Part shown: positions 36,411 through 49,184 of the stretch, one piece after another
How positions within the stretch are numbered: position 1 is the first letter of the stretch
Layout: every line of letters starts with the position of its first letter
NCBI RefSeq assembly: GCF_901709675.1
Contig: NC_051088.1
Span: 6,709,693 to 6,773,692 of the forward strand
Direction of reading: 5' to 3'
Length of the DNA: 64,000 bases
Source: Syngnathus acus
Lineage: Eukaryota; Chordata; Actinopteri; Syngnathiformes; Syngnathidae
Notes under the pieces: generated by a model
What the model saw: only the letters and a program-made list of their open reading frames with translations
Told to the model about the DNA's origin: nothing
Databases searched by the model: none
Position numbers and translations under genes: made by a program

Positions 36411-36531
36411 AATGATCAGTTCATCCTCACGTTCTGCGGGAGCCTGATAATTGAATCAGGTTTGTTTAACGAGGGAAACTTGGAAAACATGTAGGAATGC
36501 GGCCCCCGAGGACTGGAGTTTGAGACCCCTG
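36411..36531 (+). mobile_element. 3' part of a hAT-type MITE
   Basis: The interior (TGATCAGTTCATCC, GCCTGATAATTGAATCAGG) and the end (GGACTGGAGTTTGAGACC, then CCTG) match the hAT family seen complete at 7369-7578. The 5' terminal repeat is not recognisable. A shorter relative lies at 59961-60010. Confidence 0.65.
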
Positions 36532-38638
36532 ATGTAAGGGCATTGGGGGAAGGGTTGCGTGTAACCATGGGGGTTGGGCTGATCAGTAGAAATGGTAAGT
36601 GGCTCTGTGTTGGCGTTAAATAGACTTGCTGGTGTCATGATGATGATTACTAGAATGTGAAGGGAATTCATGGTCTGATGTTTTTCATTTCAAGCCAACT
36701 TGTCAAAATCACAATAAGATGCACAGTATGATATATATAGTAGTATGTGGCACAAGCCATTTATGCAGAGGAGCTGATTGTGAGAAAGCAAATGTGTGAA
36801 CAATTCTGGAAATGAAAGCTAAATTTAGATAAGCTTTGACAATCAGTGCTGACTGTGTAGTCAGCACATTAATGAGCCCTTATATGCTGTACCCACCTCC
36901 CACTTCACTTTGTCTTTTTTCCTTCCACTTTCTCCACCCACATATTGTCGTCTCTATATCTTACCTCTATTTTCCAAGCTATTCAATCAGCACTTTTTTC
37001 TTTGTCATGAAGAAGGGTGTTTGATCATCTCTACTTCATCTGTAAGTGACTATCCCCCAACCTTTCCTTGATTCTAATGCTTGGTTCTCATAATTTCATT
37101 TTGTAGCCATTTTGCAAGACCGTGATTGGGAAGTCACTTTTAGCTTGTGGGACAATTTAGACTTTCACTTGTTAAAAATATAACTTTCCTCTAGTCATAT
37201 TACAACTTTTTCATTCATTTGGCACACAAATGATTGTGAATCATGAATCCCCCCCTAGCAACTAGCAGCTGCACAAACATCTGTGGTGACCAAAAATAAG
37301 GGATTCTGTTGCAGGTTGCAGTGGCGGAACTCACTTGACGGCAGTTGGAGTAGACAATTGGTGAAAATGCTTTCGCACTTTTAGTTCTCTTTTCCTGGAA
37401 GTAGTGCTTAACTGGTTGGTGCTATTTTTATCATGACAATAATTCTAACTTCCTATATAAGTCTTTTACCAGCACACTCTATTTGTGTTCCCTCTTTTCT
37501 CACTCACAATTTATAGACAATTTTTTTCTGTCTTGTCTTCCTGTCATCACACCCTTCACCATCAACGTTCCGCCCTGATTCTTCTTCATGGTCTCCTCTT
37601 CTTCTTCCACAAGAAGCTGGTATCTTCATCTGCCTCTTTGTCTGCCCTTTCATGTCTTCCTTCTTTCATTTCCACTCTGTGCCTTCTTTTGGCATCATCG
37701 CCATCATCATCATTAGCTCCCCCACCCATGAATCCCCACTGGGGAAGGCGCTGCATCCGCACTATGGCAACCACTCAAACACTGTTGCCATGGTAGCCAT
37801 ATCAGCTAATTGAGGCAATTACAACTAAACAGCAGCTGTTCTACCAGTCGAAGCCCTCCCCCCTCCTTGCGGGCCTCGCCTTCTCTTTTCCGTGCTCTCC
37901 CTGCCACCTTTCACCTTCATATCCCTCTATTATTTACCCTTCTCGACTCTTCTGTCTCTCATTGCTCAGCTTGTGTTTTAACCTTCATGCAATTTTCTTG
38001 CCACATTATATCTATTTTGTCCATTGATTCCCCTCATCTTCCATTTTCAAGCTCACAACACAGCTGTAATTATACAATAAAGAAACGTGTTCTTGTGTTT
38101 CCATCATCAACATACAGTACAGTTCATATATACTGTACATATTTAGAAAACGTTTTAATGTTTGAATTTCAAATGAAAAATGCTCACAAATGACACATGA
38201 TGAGACTTTAATTCCACATTATATTGTCACAAAAGCATTGAAGCATTCAGGGATCAGTGGTTAAGATTTTATTTCATTAAGCCTGCAAGAGTAAAGTCTT
38301 TTCAAGAACAGGTTATAGTTGTAATACTATAAAAAAAAAAACTTGCAATAGTGTATAAACATGTACCTGCTTTGTTCAACCACTAACCAGAAAACCAGAT
38401 GTTTGTTTTTAATTATCAATACAATATTTAACATTACATTACCTGCCCTGCTGGCCATTCGTGGGGGATTTTTTATTGGTTGAAATTTGTTGACATTATT
38501 TATTGTTATAACTGTTTCTCAGAAAATGTCCCGGGTAATTTCATTCATAACTATTTAATGACTGCAAAGCAGGATTGTGATTACAGGCAACATTGGGTTG
38601 AATTGTTTTTGTGCACTACCACCTGTTTTCTTTTACAG
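36532..38638. other. non-coding; pyrimidine-rich stretch 37480-37960
   Basis: 37480-37960 is strongly C/T-rich on the plus strand, with open frames (37485-37796, 37810-38193) rich in Ser, Leu and Pro that reflect the composition. No coding signal or repeat family is recognised. Confidence 0.4.
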
Positions 38639-38696
38639 GCCAATAATGATCACAGTGTTATGATGATAAAATGCGTCATTAGGAACTCTTTTTCAG
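38639..38696 (+). other. candidate 58-bp exon (good splice sites, unknown gene)
   Basis: The acceptor CCTGTTTTCTTTTACAG ends at 38638 with a strong polypyrimidine tract. The donor CAG|GTAAGA begins at 38697 and is close to consensus. Between them are 58 bases open in the frame ANNDHSVMMIKCVIRNSFS. The length is not a multiple of three, so inclusion would shift a reading frame; it could equally be an exon of a long non-coding RNA. No partner exon is visible nearby. Both splice signals may coincide by chance. Confidence 0.28.
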
Positions 38697-41460
38697 GTAA
38701 GACGATTGTTATTGCACACATTTATAACTCAGAGGTCAGCTAAATAGGCCATGAAGTTCAGCTGCGCAACACAAATAAAGACCCTCAATCTTGGCAGTCT
38801 TGCGATACGGAGGACTATTTTGTCGGCATAAACAACCTCGAAGCGACATTATAGTAATAGTTCATGCAAACATTAATAAAAACCAAAATGGGGAAGTTCC
38901 GTGGTAATGTGTGTAAACATTACATTTTGAGATCTTTCTCCATGCGTCATATTAACCAGACATATCTGATAGATGTATGAGCTATGACGAGATGTAGTTT
39001 CTGACAACAACATTGGTGGTTTCCCCTTAATCTTCTTCACTCAAGATGCTCTTTAGTTGTTTTCCCCTCCGCGGCCAACAGAGCCCACAAGCAGCGACGA
39101 TACGGGAAATGAGCGGTAGGGGGTTTTCACATTCACACAGATGCTCACGCAAATTAAAAGTGTGTATGTTCAAATGAATGCACACACACACTCACAACAC
39201 ACACACAAGCACAGTGAGAATTCCCCGGTGTGACAGTTGTGTTTCGAGTGATTCATTGCGATGGCTGAAGGGGCTGCCGGGCCCTCGAATAAGAGCAACA
39301 TCTCTGACACATAAAGATGCTTTTTGTTCTAAGGCTGTTTGCCTATGCAAATGTTCAGGTTTATTAAAATAAGCACTCAGTCTGAAGGGTTTTTAAAATG
39401 AACAATGAGCATTTTAGCTTCCGTGTTTGACGATAAGAGCAGCGTGTTACCGATAACCAACCTCAACTGCAACGCCTGCCAGTTTCAATTAATTAAAATA
39501 AAAACAATGCAAACACACTGGAACCTTTCCACCATGCAGTCATAAATCAGCAGGTTTACGTAAGCAATGCTCGACTGCTCGAATGGGATTTTTAACATTA
39601 ACATCTGCTGCGTTTCTGCTGTGATTGATTTCTTCTGTTAAGTTCAAATAACAAGAACAGATGAAGTCACAGCAAAGTAATTTGCATTAGTCTCACTTTA
39701 ATGACAATTCTCTTTCTAGTTTAGCCTTACTGTGTGTGCCCTTTTTCATTACCCGCATCTGCATCACATCTGTCTTCCACAGCGCCCAGACAATCTAAAT
39801 GATATTCATTTAGGATTGACTACTGTAAAGCTACACGGCAGTCAAAAATATGATGTCCAGTCACACATAAGGCTAATCATATAATTGTATTGTCTGAGAT
39901 GGTCAACAAAAGTTAAAATTAAGAAAAGTGCTTGAGAACTTTCACATTCAATTCCAGTTTTGTCAACATTTTACCATTTTGAGCAGGAATGAGGAAGTTA
40001 TCTATAATGTCACTTTCTCATACCCAATTTTAAGAATTCAAAAAGGAAGCAAATAGTCTAATATAATAATGTTAATAAAATACATATATCAATAATAATA
40101 TTAAATCACTATTTTCTTTCATCAATGAAAAAACAATGTACTTTTCCAATTGCTTTTATTTCTTGGCAACATGATGATGCGGATGTGTGACAATCCAGCC
40201 CAAAGATGCAACGTAGGTCCCCAGGTGCGTCGAGGGCTAGACTGCTTCACGAAAATGATTTTATGGCCGTTTTGCGCCAAGCGCATGTGCGCCAGTCTCC
40301 CAAAAACAAACCAAACGTCTTGCACTGTCCAACGACAAGCGAATCAGGAGGAAAGGCGACGTTGCCTGCTGCAGAGTTAGTTCTTTAATGTTTAAAGTGC
40401 AATGAAGGAGAAACAGCAAGACACTGTGAGGAGTGACCGAGACGGATGCAGGTCGAACTTTCAGCAGGAGTGCATGTGGATGTTCTCGGGGCAAGGCCGG
40501 CGATGGTATTTGTGACTGCATGTGTGTCTGAAAGTGGAAAGAAGGCAAAAGATGGCAGAGTGTGCAAGTGGCTCATGTTCAGTGGCCTTATCTACCTTGC
40601 ACAGATGTAGTCCTCCGTCTCTTTCTATCCCTATGTACGTATGTCCACACATGAGGGTGTACGTGTGCATGCGCATGCATGTGTGCGAGCGAGGCTTATC
40701 TCTCGGGCCACTCAGCTGGAAAACACCCTATCACATGCGCAACACAATGCAGAAGGAAGAGCAGACTGCTGGCTGCCAGTGGCAATCTGCTGCCGCTGCT
40801 GCTTTACGCCGGAATCATCTGCATTCAGTGAGATGTTACAGCGAAAGACCCCCGCAGAATACGATAACATGGCTTTCCGCGGAAATATGCTGAAACAGGG
40901 AGCAGACGCAGTTGTCAGGAATTGCTTGACTCAGCAGTAGCAAACTGTGACTTTTAACCAGTGGTCCGATTTCAGTTGCATAACTCAGCGGGATATGGAT
41001 AGAGAAAACACATACAATAGCAACTGTTTTCTTAATGACTGTCTCTAGAGTCATTAATACATGAAAAAAAAGAAAAGCTGCTTTTTAAAATCTCAATTTC
41101 TGTTTATACTGTACCGTTTTAAATAGTGTAAGCAACTGGCCAGTATACACAGTAACCTACAATCCATCTTGCTCAGATAAATTGTCTTGGCCATGTCACA
41201 CATTTGCATTGCCCCTTTTTGCTTGGCTGAGTTCAAAGGGCTTAATCATAAACACTTCACGGTGGATGCAAGTCATGGTCACAAGGCTCTTAGAACAACA
41301 TTTTGCAATAGAACAAAGAACCAAAATCAGGGTACTATACTGTATCCAATTTGGATGCTTAGGCGTGCAAATTTCCAGCTAATTGAGGAAAGGGCAGGAG
41401 GTAACTGTTGACTGTGACCATTGACTGTGAAAAACAGATTTGCTAATTCATCTAACTTCG
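38697..41460. other. non-coding; possible conserved stretch 39390-39800
   Basis: 39390-39800 has even composition and clusters of TCAATTAATTAA, CATAAATCA and TTTGCATTAG-type motifs, like vertebrate conserved non-coding elements. 40625-40690 is rich in alternating GTATGTGC-type steps. Open frames at 40522-40940 are unrecognised. Confidence 0.3.
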
Positions 41461-41545
41461 GGCAGTAGGCACCAGCACACCCGCGAACCCCGTGAGAAGA
41501 AGCGGTTCAGTAAATGGATGGATGGGTAGATAGATGGATGGGGTG
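41461..41545 (+). mobile_element. SINE 3'-tail fragment
   Basis: CACCAGCACACCCGCGAACC, then GTGAGAAGAAGCGG and a GGAT/GTAGAT tail, match the end of the SINE family at 11017. Only the last ~80 bases are recognisable. Confidence 0.65.
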
Positions 41546-41928
41546 AAATTCTTTGCAAGTGCAGGCATCGCTGGTTAGGTGCCATTCCCTTGAATGGAAG
41601 CCACAGCCTGGAGCTTCAGTGGTCACCTGACCAAAAAGTCATGGCCGGGCCACCCCGCAGGGATGGTGGCTTCGGAGGGTTCATAATCAGAACAGTGATG
41701 ACCAAGTAATTTTGATCATTGACAAAAAAAATGTACTTGCTTGACAGCTTCAACTTTCTATTAAATTTTTGTGTGCTCCCTGTGAGCCCAAGAAAAGGAA
41801 ACGTGAGACTGTTGTGTCCATGCGCTGAGTGACGGGATTAAATAGGATCATGTGGTGACGATTGGCATGACCATTAGGAGTGTGTGTGGCATCCAACAGT
41901 ACTCTGCTTCCAGTTGGACTGTGTCACA
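41546..41928. other. non-coding, nothing recognised
   Basis: Unique sequence without a supported feature. Confidence 0.45.
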
Positions 41929-42152
41929 CGCACGCACACCCACACCAACACGCACGCGCACACGCACACACACAGTTCCACGTAACCCAAGTTGCCTTCA
42001 CCTCACTAAATATAGACGTGCCCTATTAGGCTGCCAGAGGGAGTTAAAAATAACTCCTTGCTTTCACACTGGGCTCCCCTCCCTACTCCCCATCCCTGTC
42101 ACACACACACGCACACACACACACACACACACACGCATACACACACGAACAC
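41929..42152. repeat. two interrupted CA/CACG microsatellites
   Basis: Degenerate CACACGCACGC-type runs occur at 41929-41973 and 42101-42151, separated by about 125 bases of unique sequence. Interruptions suggest these arrays are older than the pure CA arrays elsewhere in the window. Confidence 0.85.
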
Positions 42153-42952
42153 ACACATCCCCTGACACTATAAATTTTGGCCCGCCTTCCTCTCTCCTTA
42201 TCTAACCCTCTTTTCAGGTATGATAGCAGGAGTTAAAAGGTTAAAATCAGTTTCACGCTACATTTGGCAAAGGAGTGCACTTGCCTCGCAGCACCATGAA
42301 AGTATCTGAAGGCCTGCACTCTGCTAATGTGCCAATGTGGTGGGATTTGACACATTGGTGTGTATGTATGCAGCAAAGCACTGGAAACAACATCTCAGGG
42401 AACGATTTCTCTATTACGTAGTGTATTTGAATTTCACAAGATTGAGCATTGAGATAATTGTAATATTTTGTGACTGTTTTCTCCATATGAGTCTTTTAAA
42501 GGTTGAATTATTCTATTCACTGATTTTTGCTCAGATCTTAAAGTTTATTTTGAGTTATGCTCTCAATTATATATTATTGCTATTTCATGTTCTGATTAAT
42601 TGTATTTATTATTTCTTGCTATAATGACAGAAAATGTCGATTGATTGTCTAAGTGAAGACACTTGATCGTCCTCCTCGCCTTTCTTTATTTTGTTGTCAT
42701 CCACCGAGTTCGGTGCAATTGCAAGGGTTTCACACAAGTACCTGCTGCTGTATGACTACTCTGTCAACAGTTTATGTTTGGATTTGATACTAAGTGTATC
42801 AAAGGCTTTTTAAACAATTACGTGCAGTGATTTAACCAGAAGATAACAGTTTCATCTATTCAGTACTTCTTATGAATGGACAGCGGTCTGCCAATTTACC
42901 AAACACGATAATATAGATTTTGCCAGGTTTTTGAATATATAATCTGTTTATC
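42153..42952. other. non-coding, AT-rich, nothing recognised
   Basis: The open frame 42337-42624 (95 codons) is Leu/Tyr/Ile-rich from composition and is not recognised. Confidence 0.45.
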
Positions 42953-43315
42953 TATATGCCCTGCGATTGACTGACAACCAAAAATCTGTTAGGGCAAGCA
43001 TCAATGAACAGGCCTCTCGTCCCCTGCATCACTTTTTAACTCAGCTGCCATCAGGCAAACAATACGGAACTCCACTGGCCCAAAAGAACATTTACAAGAA
43101 GTCCTTCATCCCTACACCAATAACTCTTTTTAATAGTACCAAGTAGCACTGTTTTATTTCATTTAATTTCATGCATTTTTAGAATATTGGGGTGTGTCAA
43201 GGGAGAGACTATTGGATGCTTTCCAGAATAAGACGTGTTAAAGTTTAATTTCTGTTTTTATCTTGGAATAGACACATTTCTATTCTATTGTATTCGATTC
43301 GATTCGATTCGATTG
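42953..43315 (+). mobile_element. LINE 3' end (CR1/Rex1-like) joined to a SINE-core scrap
   Basis: 42953-42985 (GCCCTGCGATTGACTGACAA) looks like the SINE core also present at 11257-11280. Directly after it comes the C-terminus of a CR1/Rex1-like ORF2: QLPSGKQYGTPLAQKNIYKK, then SFIPTPITLFNSTK and a TAG stop at 43144-43146. A 3' UTR follows, ending in five ATTCG units (43291-43314) that probably are the LINE's own tail repeat. It is 5'-truncated. The adjoining SINE scrap suggests a template switch or a nested insertion. Confidence 0.72.
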
Positions 43316-43966
43316 TGCAACTCACCCACAACCCTGAACAGGATACGCCACATAAAAGGAAGAAAGAAATATTCAAAGACCTCAACCTCAATAACCCCAC
43401 TTCAGTGACAAAACTTAGAGGGGAGGGTGTGCAGAATGTTAGCAGTAAAATCCATCCTGTGTACGATGTTGGATAAACATGTTGTGGAAGTGGAGCTGCT
43501 GTCCTTTACATGAATGTGACTTAGAGGTTAATGGCTCCTCATGCTGACATTGTCTTTGTGTGTCCACAGGAAACACTCCATCGCTGTAACATCCTGTGTG
43601 AGTGGAAGTTGAAGAGGAAATTACTAATGTGTTTTTCCAGTGTTTTTTTTCTTTCAAAAAAAAAGATCCCCTCAGAGTTGTTGACTTAGTCGGAAGGAAG
43701 GCATGCTGACGTGTGTGTGTATTCAGTTGAGAATGAACATCTGTGTGTGAATGCGTGTGTTTGTGAATTTGTCCGGCTGTCTGTTTGTGTGGGTGTCTGC
43801 TCACCTGTTCATTAGTGCACACAGATGTGTATGCACCTTGTCATGTTTTGTTTCTAATTTGGTGTGCAACTATGGAGCCAAGTCCGGAGGAACACCATGA
43901 GGAAATCCAAGCTGAGAACTATGACAAAAACAATTCCTGTTCCCAAGTTTACCCATTCAGTTTCCG
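43316..43966. other. non-coding, nothing recognised
   Basis: A short sequence after CCACAG at 43569 could be read as a 28-base micro-exon, but the evidence is too thin. The 127-codon minus open frame (43439-43822) is His/Thr-rich and unrecognised. Confidence 0.4.
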
Positions 43967-43997
<31 letters not shown>

Positions 43998-43998
43998 T
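43967..43998. repeat. (TA)n microsatellite
   Basis: About 15 TA units with one TG interruption. Confidence 0.9.
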
Positions 43999-44073
43999 AC
44001 ATAAGTGCAGGAGTGATTTGGAATACTTAAAACTCAATCGAGTATCTGGCACTGGCAGTATTGTAGAACATGC

Positions 44074-44226
44074 TGATGGATGGATGGATGGATGGATGGA
44101 TGGATGGATGGATGGATGGATGGATGGATGGATGGATGGATGGATGGATGGATGGATGGATGGATGGATGGATGGATGGATGGATGGATCAATGGATGGA
44201 TCAATGGATGGATCAATGGATGGATA
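44074..44226. repeat. (GGAT)n array with a higher-order 12-bp end
   Basis: About 28 uninterrupted GGAT units (to 44188) are followed by three copies of the compound unit ATCAATGGATGG. The Trp-Met-Asp-Gly frames are artefacts. No SINE or LINE body precedes it, so it is either a free microsatellite or one that outgrew a lost retroelement tail. Confidence 0.95.
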
Positions 44227-47200
44227 ATTTGACAGATACATATTCAGACAGCTGGTAGTTGGCAATATCCAAAATATAAGACAAGTATGATGCTTGCGGC
44301 TACTATATCTTATCCAAGCAGTTTAGTGAATCCTCATGCAGCTTTTGTACATGCAGTACATTTACCATTAAAGAAGCTTAAATGATGGACAAGGAAATGC
44401 TCTTTGAAAGCATAGCTATAAAGAACGGAAACATTTTATGAATAATTTGTTGCCTCAAGGGGCTTATGGAGGGGGAAGGAGGGGATCATTGTATTGTGGA
44501 ACATGATATTGGAAAGCAGCAGCATGCTGTCGTTTAAGGAGCATAGAGTGAACAAAGCACAAGAACCATCAACTCATAATCTTGTTGAACTGGAACTAAA
44601 ATTATATCCATATAGACTACATACAAACTGTACCATATGTGAAATGTGTTATTGGTTATAGTTAAGAAAAAACTATTGAGCTTAACAGTTTCTTCTGTTT
44701 CTACTAAATCTGTTACTGTAAAATTGAGATTGTGTGCAGCATCTGCGCATTTGTTTCTGTACGTTTGTATGAGAGACAGAGGGAGAGAGGGCTACTGCAC
44801 TTTCCTTAGAGCACATAGACACACACACACACGCACACACACACAGTGAGATTCAGTCCAACAGATGAGCAGGAAGGGGGTCAATTATGGTAGTAATGAT
44901 CCTGCTATGAATAAACCAGAGGAAGTAGAGATCCCATTAGGCTTCCCTCCTCAGGCTATTAATAAGCAGAGAACTAATGCTTCCTCCAAAATCAATACGC
45001 ACTCACACACTCGTGCAAGCTAAAAGACACATGCTGGCATGTGATCTGAGAGCAGTGCTCATTTAAGGAGATGAAGGGAATCTTTGGTTGTTAATATTTT
45101 AGAAATATTCTAATGGCACTTCCATTACTGACCGATATCATTGTCTTTTTGGTAATGGTTCTACTTGCACGGTTGCACCGCATTTGGTGATGGCAGTATT
45201 GGGTAGCCAAGGGGACTGGGAACCAGGTAGCACCTTTTTGCATTACAACTGCCAGGTTTGGAGGGTATCTGGCATTTGTAAGTGAGGACGACACAAGATG
45301 GAGGTGAAAGAATTGTGGAAATTCAACTACACATGAGAAATACGTATATTACGTAGATGAATGTGATGATGTATGTCTATTTGGTATGGATTGCCAATTA
45401 CTATATGATATATGATATAAAGGATTGCAAGTAGGAAATATACCATCGTACATCCTAGGTCAGACCTGACAAAATGCCTGGTGTTTTCTTTGTAATTTTT
45501 AAAAAAACAATTGGTAAAGGAATTAATTTGGGAATTTATCAGCAACTCTGATTTAATGTAGTGGGGTTACTTATATAGTAACCCCCCTCACACTTTAATA
45601 CAAGTAACAATAAAATATTTGATTGAAATTGTGCCAGAAATTGCTTGTCCGTTATAAAGACATTATGCAGTTTTACTTTTAAAAAGATCTACTTTTTTGT
45701 CGTAAAATGAATTTATCTATGAATGGCCTGGTCACGTCAACGGACCGAGGCAGAGAACAATCAAAATATCCACTAGTCCCCCTCCAGACTTGCAGGAGGC
45801 AGAGAAAAAACAGCCACATCACAATTCACCAAGCTTCCTGTCAGATGCCAGGGATGGCCATATTGCCCACAGACCAGCATGTGAGCTGGGGGAACAAACA
45901 AGGGACAGCCTGTTAGTGAAAGGGAAAAAAAAGCTTAAACAGAGAAAGCAAAGAAAAAGAAAACCCAAAGAGACACACACAACTGGTAGGATTTAGACTT
46001 GGACACTATAGGTCTAAGTTTGGTTAATGCTTAGTTTGTTTGAAATGTTTGGTTTGAACTACAAGCTGTGTTGATCTGAACTTTGAGTGGCTCAATCAAT
46101 TTGAAGAATTCGCAAAGACAAAGTAGATGTTTATGTTTGGCACATGCTTATGTTTAAACACTCAGTTAAGTTGCTTCACTTACGCTTCACATTTTTCTGG
46201 TATATGTAAGCAATTACTGAACTTAGTTACATTTAAAATGCAATGTTTTCTTTGTTTGAGGTTAACAACCTAATCACCCTCTAATTGACCTTGCAATAAA
46301 CTGTAAACAGAAAAGGAAAAAGAGGCAGATCTGCGTTATTCATGCGTTCTAAGGACCAAGGCCCTTGTTCAAGTTGGGGGGTAAATCAGGACTATTTGAC
46401 AGTGCAGATTATATTGATTTCTCGGATCCCCAGGTAGTTTTTTCTGTTTTGCGTGGGAATCTGCTATGATGATGATGATTTTAACAGATCTACTTTTCTC
46501 ATGTGAAATCCAACAAATTCCCTTGGGGCTGAGCTGTTCCTTGCTGTTCCGTCTCATCTTGTCAGTAAAACAAACAAAAATAATGATGAAAAACAGTATC
46601 AATATTATGGTGTAGGGCAAAATAGATTTTTTTTAAAAAAGGAAAAGGAGTATTTCTCAATGCAGGCGCTGAAACATTGGTGGCCGAAAGCATCGTAGCT
46701 GGCAAATGTCATTGTTTTCTGACAATTTCCAATAATCTCTAACATGGAAGAGTTCTAATCACTGAGCACATGCTGTGTTTATTCGAAGCAGGCAACCACG
46801 GGTTGTGTACAGGTTGGACCTTGTTCAAATGAGAGGACCCCTTAAAACCACTGAAGTGGGATAGGTTTTCGAGACATGAAGGATAAGAAACAGACAAGAG
46901 GCGGAGGAGGCGAGGCAATGTGGCATTATCCACCCACTCAACCATCATTCAGCCAGCACTAATCCCTTTGCTGTCCATCACGTGTCACACTATCCTTCAG
47001 TCCGTCATACTTCATAAACAACAAAGACTTCAAAAAAGGAATGAAACAGAACTACAATCTCTCTTTGATCACAACACTTTCAAACTGTGTAATTCAAGAT
47101 GCTCCCCTGCCCAAAGAACAGCTTCTAAAGATGCTGTATCGCTTTACACTTTTTGTGCAGCTTTTCTCAAAGCGTTCCATCAGAATGAATGTAAAGAAAA

Positions 47201-47930
47201 AGCATCATGAAAAAAATGCAAGCCACAATCTATCAAGCATATGTTCTGTGGTTTCCGCATGTGTTTGCTTTTTGATGGCAACATAAAAAAAAAGCAAGGG
47301 GTCATGCTATTAAAATTGATTTTTAATAGGTCTCAGTTCATTACAGTTTATGTGTTATGCCTGTGTGTGCAGGTTAGGGGTGGGGGCATCGCAGATGGCT
47401 GGTAGAGTCCGTTAATGCAGTCACACATATTCCATGCTGTCAGACCACTTTAAGAAATGTTGGTGGACGTTTGACACATTTTTGTAATGAAATGACAAAT
47501 ATGGCGTATGTGAAAACAACAACCATTTGAACAGACACAGTGAAAAAAGAAACCCATTGAAGGCCTTCACCTGAATAAACCCCTTGAACACCTTCACCTG
47601 AATAAGAGTGTATCTTTTACCCATGAATTAGTCTTATCACACTTTTTCTCTACATCGAAGATTTGTTCCCAGCATTTCATACATACACGTAACGCTAAAG
47701 TAGTCTTTACAGGACCCTTCTTAATGAACATGCAGCATATATCAATACCATTAACCCTCCTAATTCCTTTGGGGATTAATTGTGCCACACAGATTGGAGA
47801 ATGGCAGTTGGACACCACACAAGGAATTTTCAAATCTAGCCAAAATGTCATTTTCGTTGCAGCGTAAGTAAATCTGATGAATTAACTACCTTTGATATTC
47901 CACCCAAGAACACCATTGTTATAGCGTCCA

Positions 47931-47931
<1 letters not shown>
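44227..47931. other. non-coding stretch with no supported gene
   Basis: Includes a short CA run at 44820-44846 and a possibly conserved patch around 44890-45000 (GGCTATTAATAAGCAG). Open frames here are short and unrecognised. Confidence 0.45.
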
Positions 47932-47963
<32 letters not shown>

Positions 47964-47988
47964 TGCACTCTCTCACACTCTCTCGCAC
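47932..47988. repeat. (CT)n microsatellite, interrupted
   Basis: CT array with CG, TGCA and ACA interruptions. It yields an Arg-Glu frame on the minus strand that is not a gene. Confidence 0.92.
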
Positions 47989-49059
47989 GAGCAAAACCAC
48001 ATATGCGATGCAAAGCCACATACAACTATTTCTTCTTGCATAGGTGTGCTTCAGGCTTCCCATAGTGAACAAGTATTTCATGCATTTCTTGCAGTATTGA
48101 AACATGTATACATACCCTCAGTGGCCATTTATCCTTGCGAATGGCGCACTCCACTGTCATCCCACTTTCATCCCTTTGTCAGCCAGGAATGAATTTTCAT
48201 GTCTGTCTGCATATTATACTGGAAAACATGCTCTTCCTTTTTCTTTTCTGTTGCGTATGCACCATACAGGTGCCTTGTGAAAAAAAATTGCATTGACGTC
48301 CAGCTGTGAGCATGCTTGTGTCACGTGGACTTCCCGTGTCAATGCCACACATTATATATTGAAGGATATTGTCATTTATTGAGAGGAACAGCTAATGGAG
48401 GATGTAGAGTAAAAACAAAAACAATAATTTTTTTAGATGTTTTCAGTTTTGATATATTAAAAGGTTGCTACAAGAAAATGGTTCGCGAAAAATGTACAGT
48501 GAAGGTTGTTTAATGCAATTGTGCTACCTTGGCGTTTAAAGGTTAAGGCTTTCCTTTACCCCATACATTGGTATATAAATCATATTGACCACGTTCATGA
48601 TTTTTTCAAAGGAAACAGAAGGATAGAGCACTCTCTTAGCAGCCTCAAGGGACATGTTGAGAACATCCTGCGTGCATGAATAGAGATGCAGAGACCTCCT
48701 CTCTGACTCATTTTCTAACACAAACACGCAGGCACGCACACACATAGACACACTCGCACCTATGTTACAATCAATACTTTCAATTCTACGTGTCAAGGTT
48801 ATATGTATGGAGCAGCCCGTGTTTGGTGCAGATTTCATGAAAAGGGCATCATAAGATGGGCATCGTCATTATTATAATTTATCACACGACTGATTATCAT
48901 TCATAATTAAAGAACGAAAATCCATTTAGCATACAAGCAGGAATGTTTAATCATCTCATTGTTTCCCCTCAGATAGCGATGTATCATCAGGTGAAGCCAA
49001 AGGTCGTGTTTGTATCTTTGGAACTGAACTGGATAAGAAGACAGAATGCATTCAGAAAG
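47989..49059. other. non-coding, nothing recognised
   Basis: Unique DNA. The open frame at 48536-48838 is not recognisable. Confidence 0.45.
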
Positions 49060-49184
49060 CATTCAGCAATTTTTTTACATTGCTGTTACGCACATCGATA
49101 TTGAAGCCATCCATCCATCCAAAACATTCAGCAATTTTTCACATTACCGTTATGCACATCTATATTGAAGCCACCCATCCAACC
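49060..49184. repeat. tandem duplication, ~65-bp unit, two copies
   Basis: CATTCAGCAATTTTT begins at 49060 and again at 49125. Both copies continue with ACATT, a GTTA-GCACATC block, ATATTGAAGCC and an ATCC-rich end. The copies differ at several bases and in the length of the T- and ATCC-runs. Confidence 0.85.

Noticed and set aside
43548-43620. Possible 28-base micro-exon after GTGTCCACAG with a GTGAGT donor
   Set aside because: Too short and supported only by two common splice-like motifs.
44018-44265. Trp-Met-Asp-Gly and Ile-His-Pro-Ser repeat proteins
   Set aside because: Produced by the (GGAT)n array in several frames on both strands; no unique flanking coding sequence.
45169-45270. Possible plus-strand exon ending at a GTAAGTGAGG donor (27 codons)
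   Set aside because: The acceptor side lacks a polypyrimidine tract and the opposite strand is equally open.
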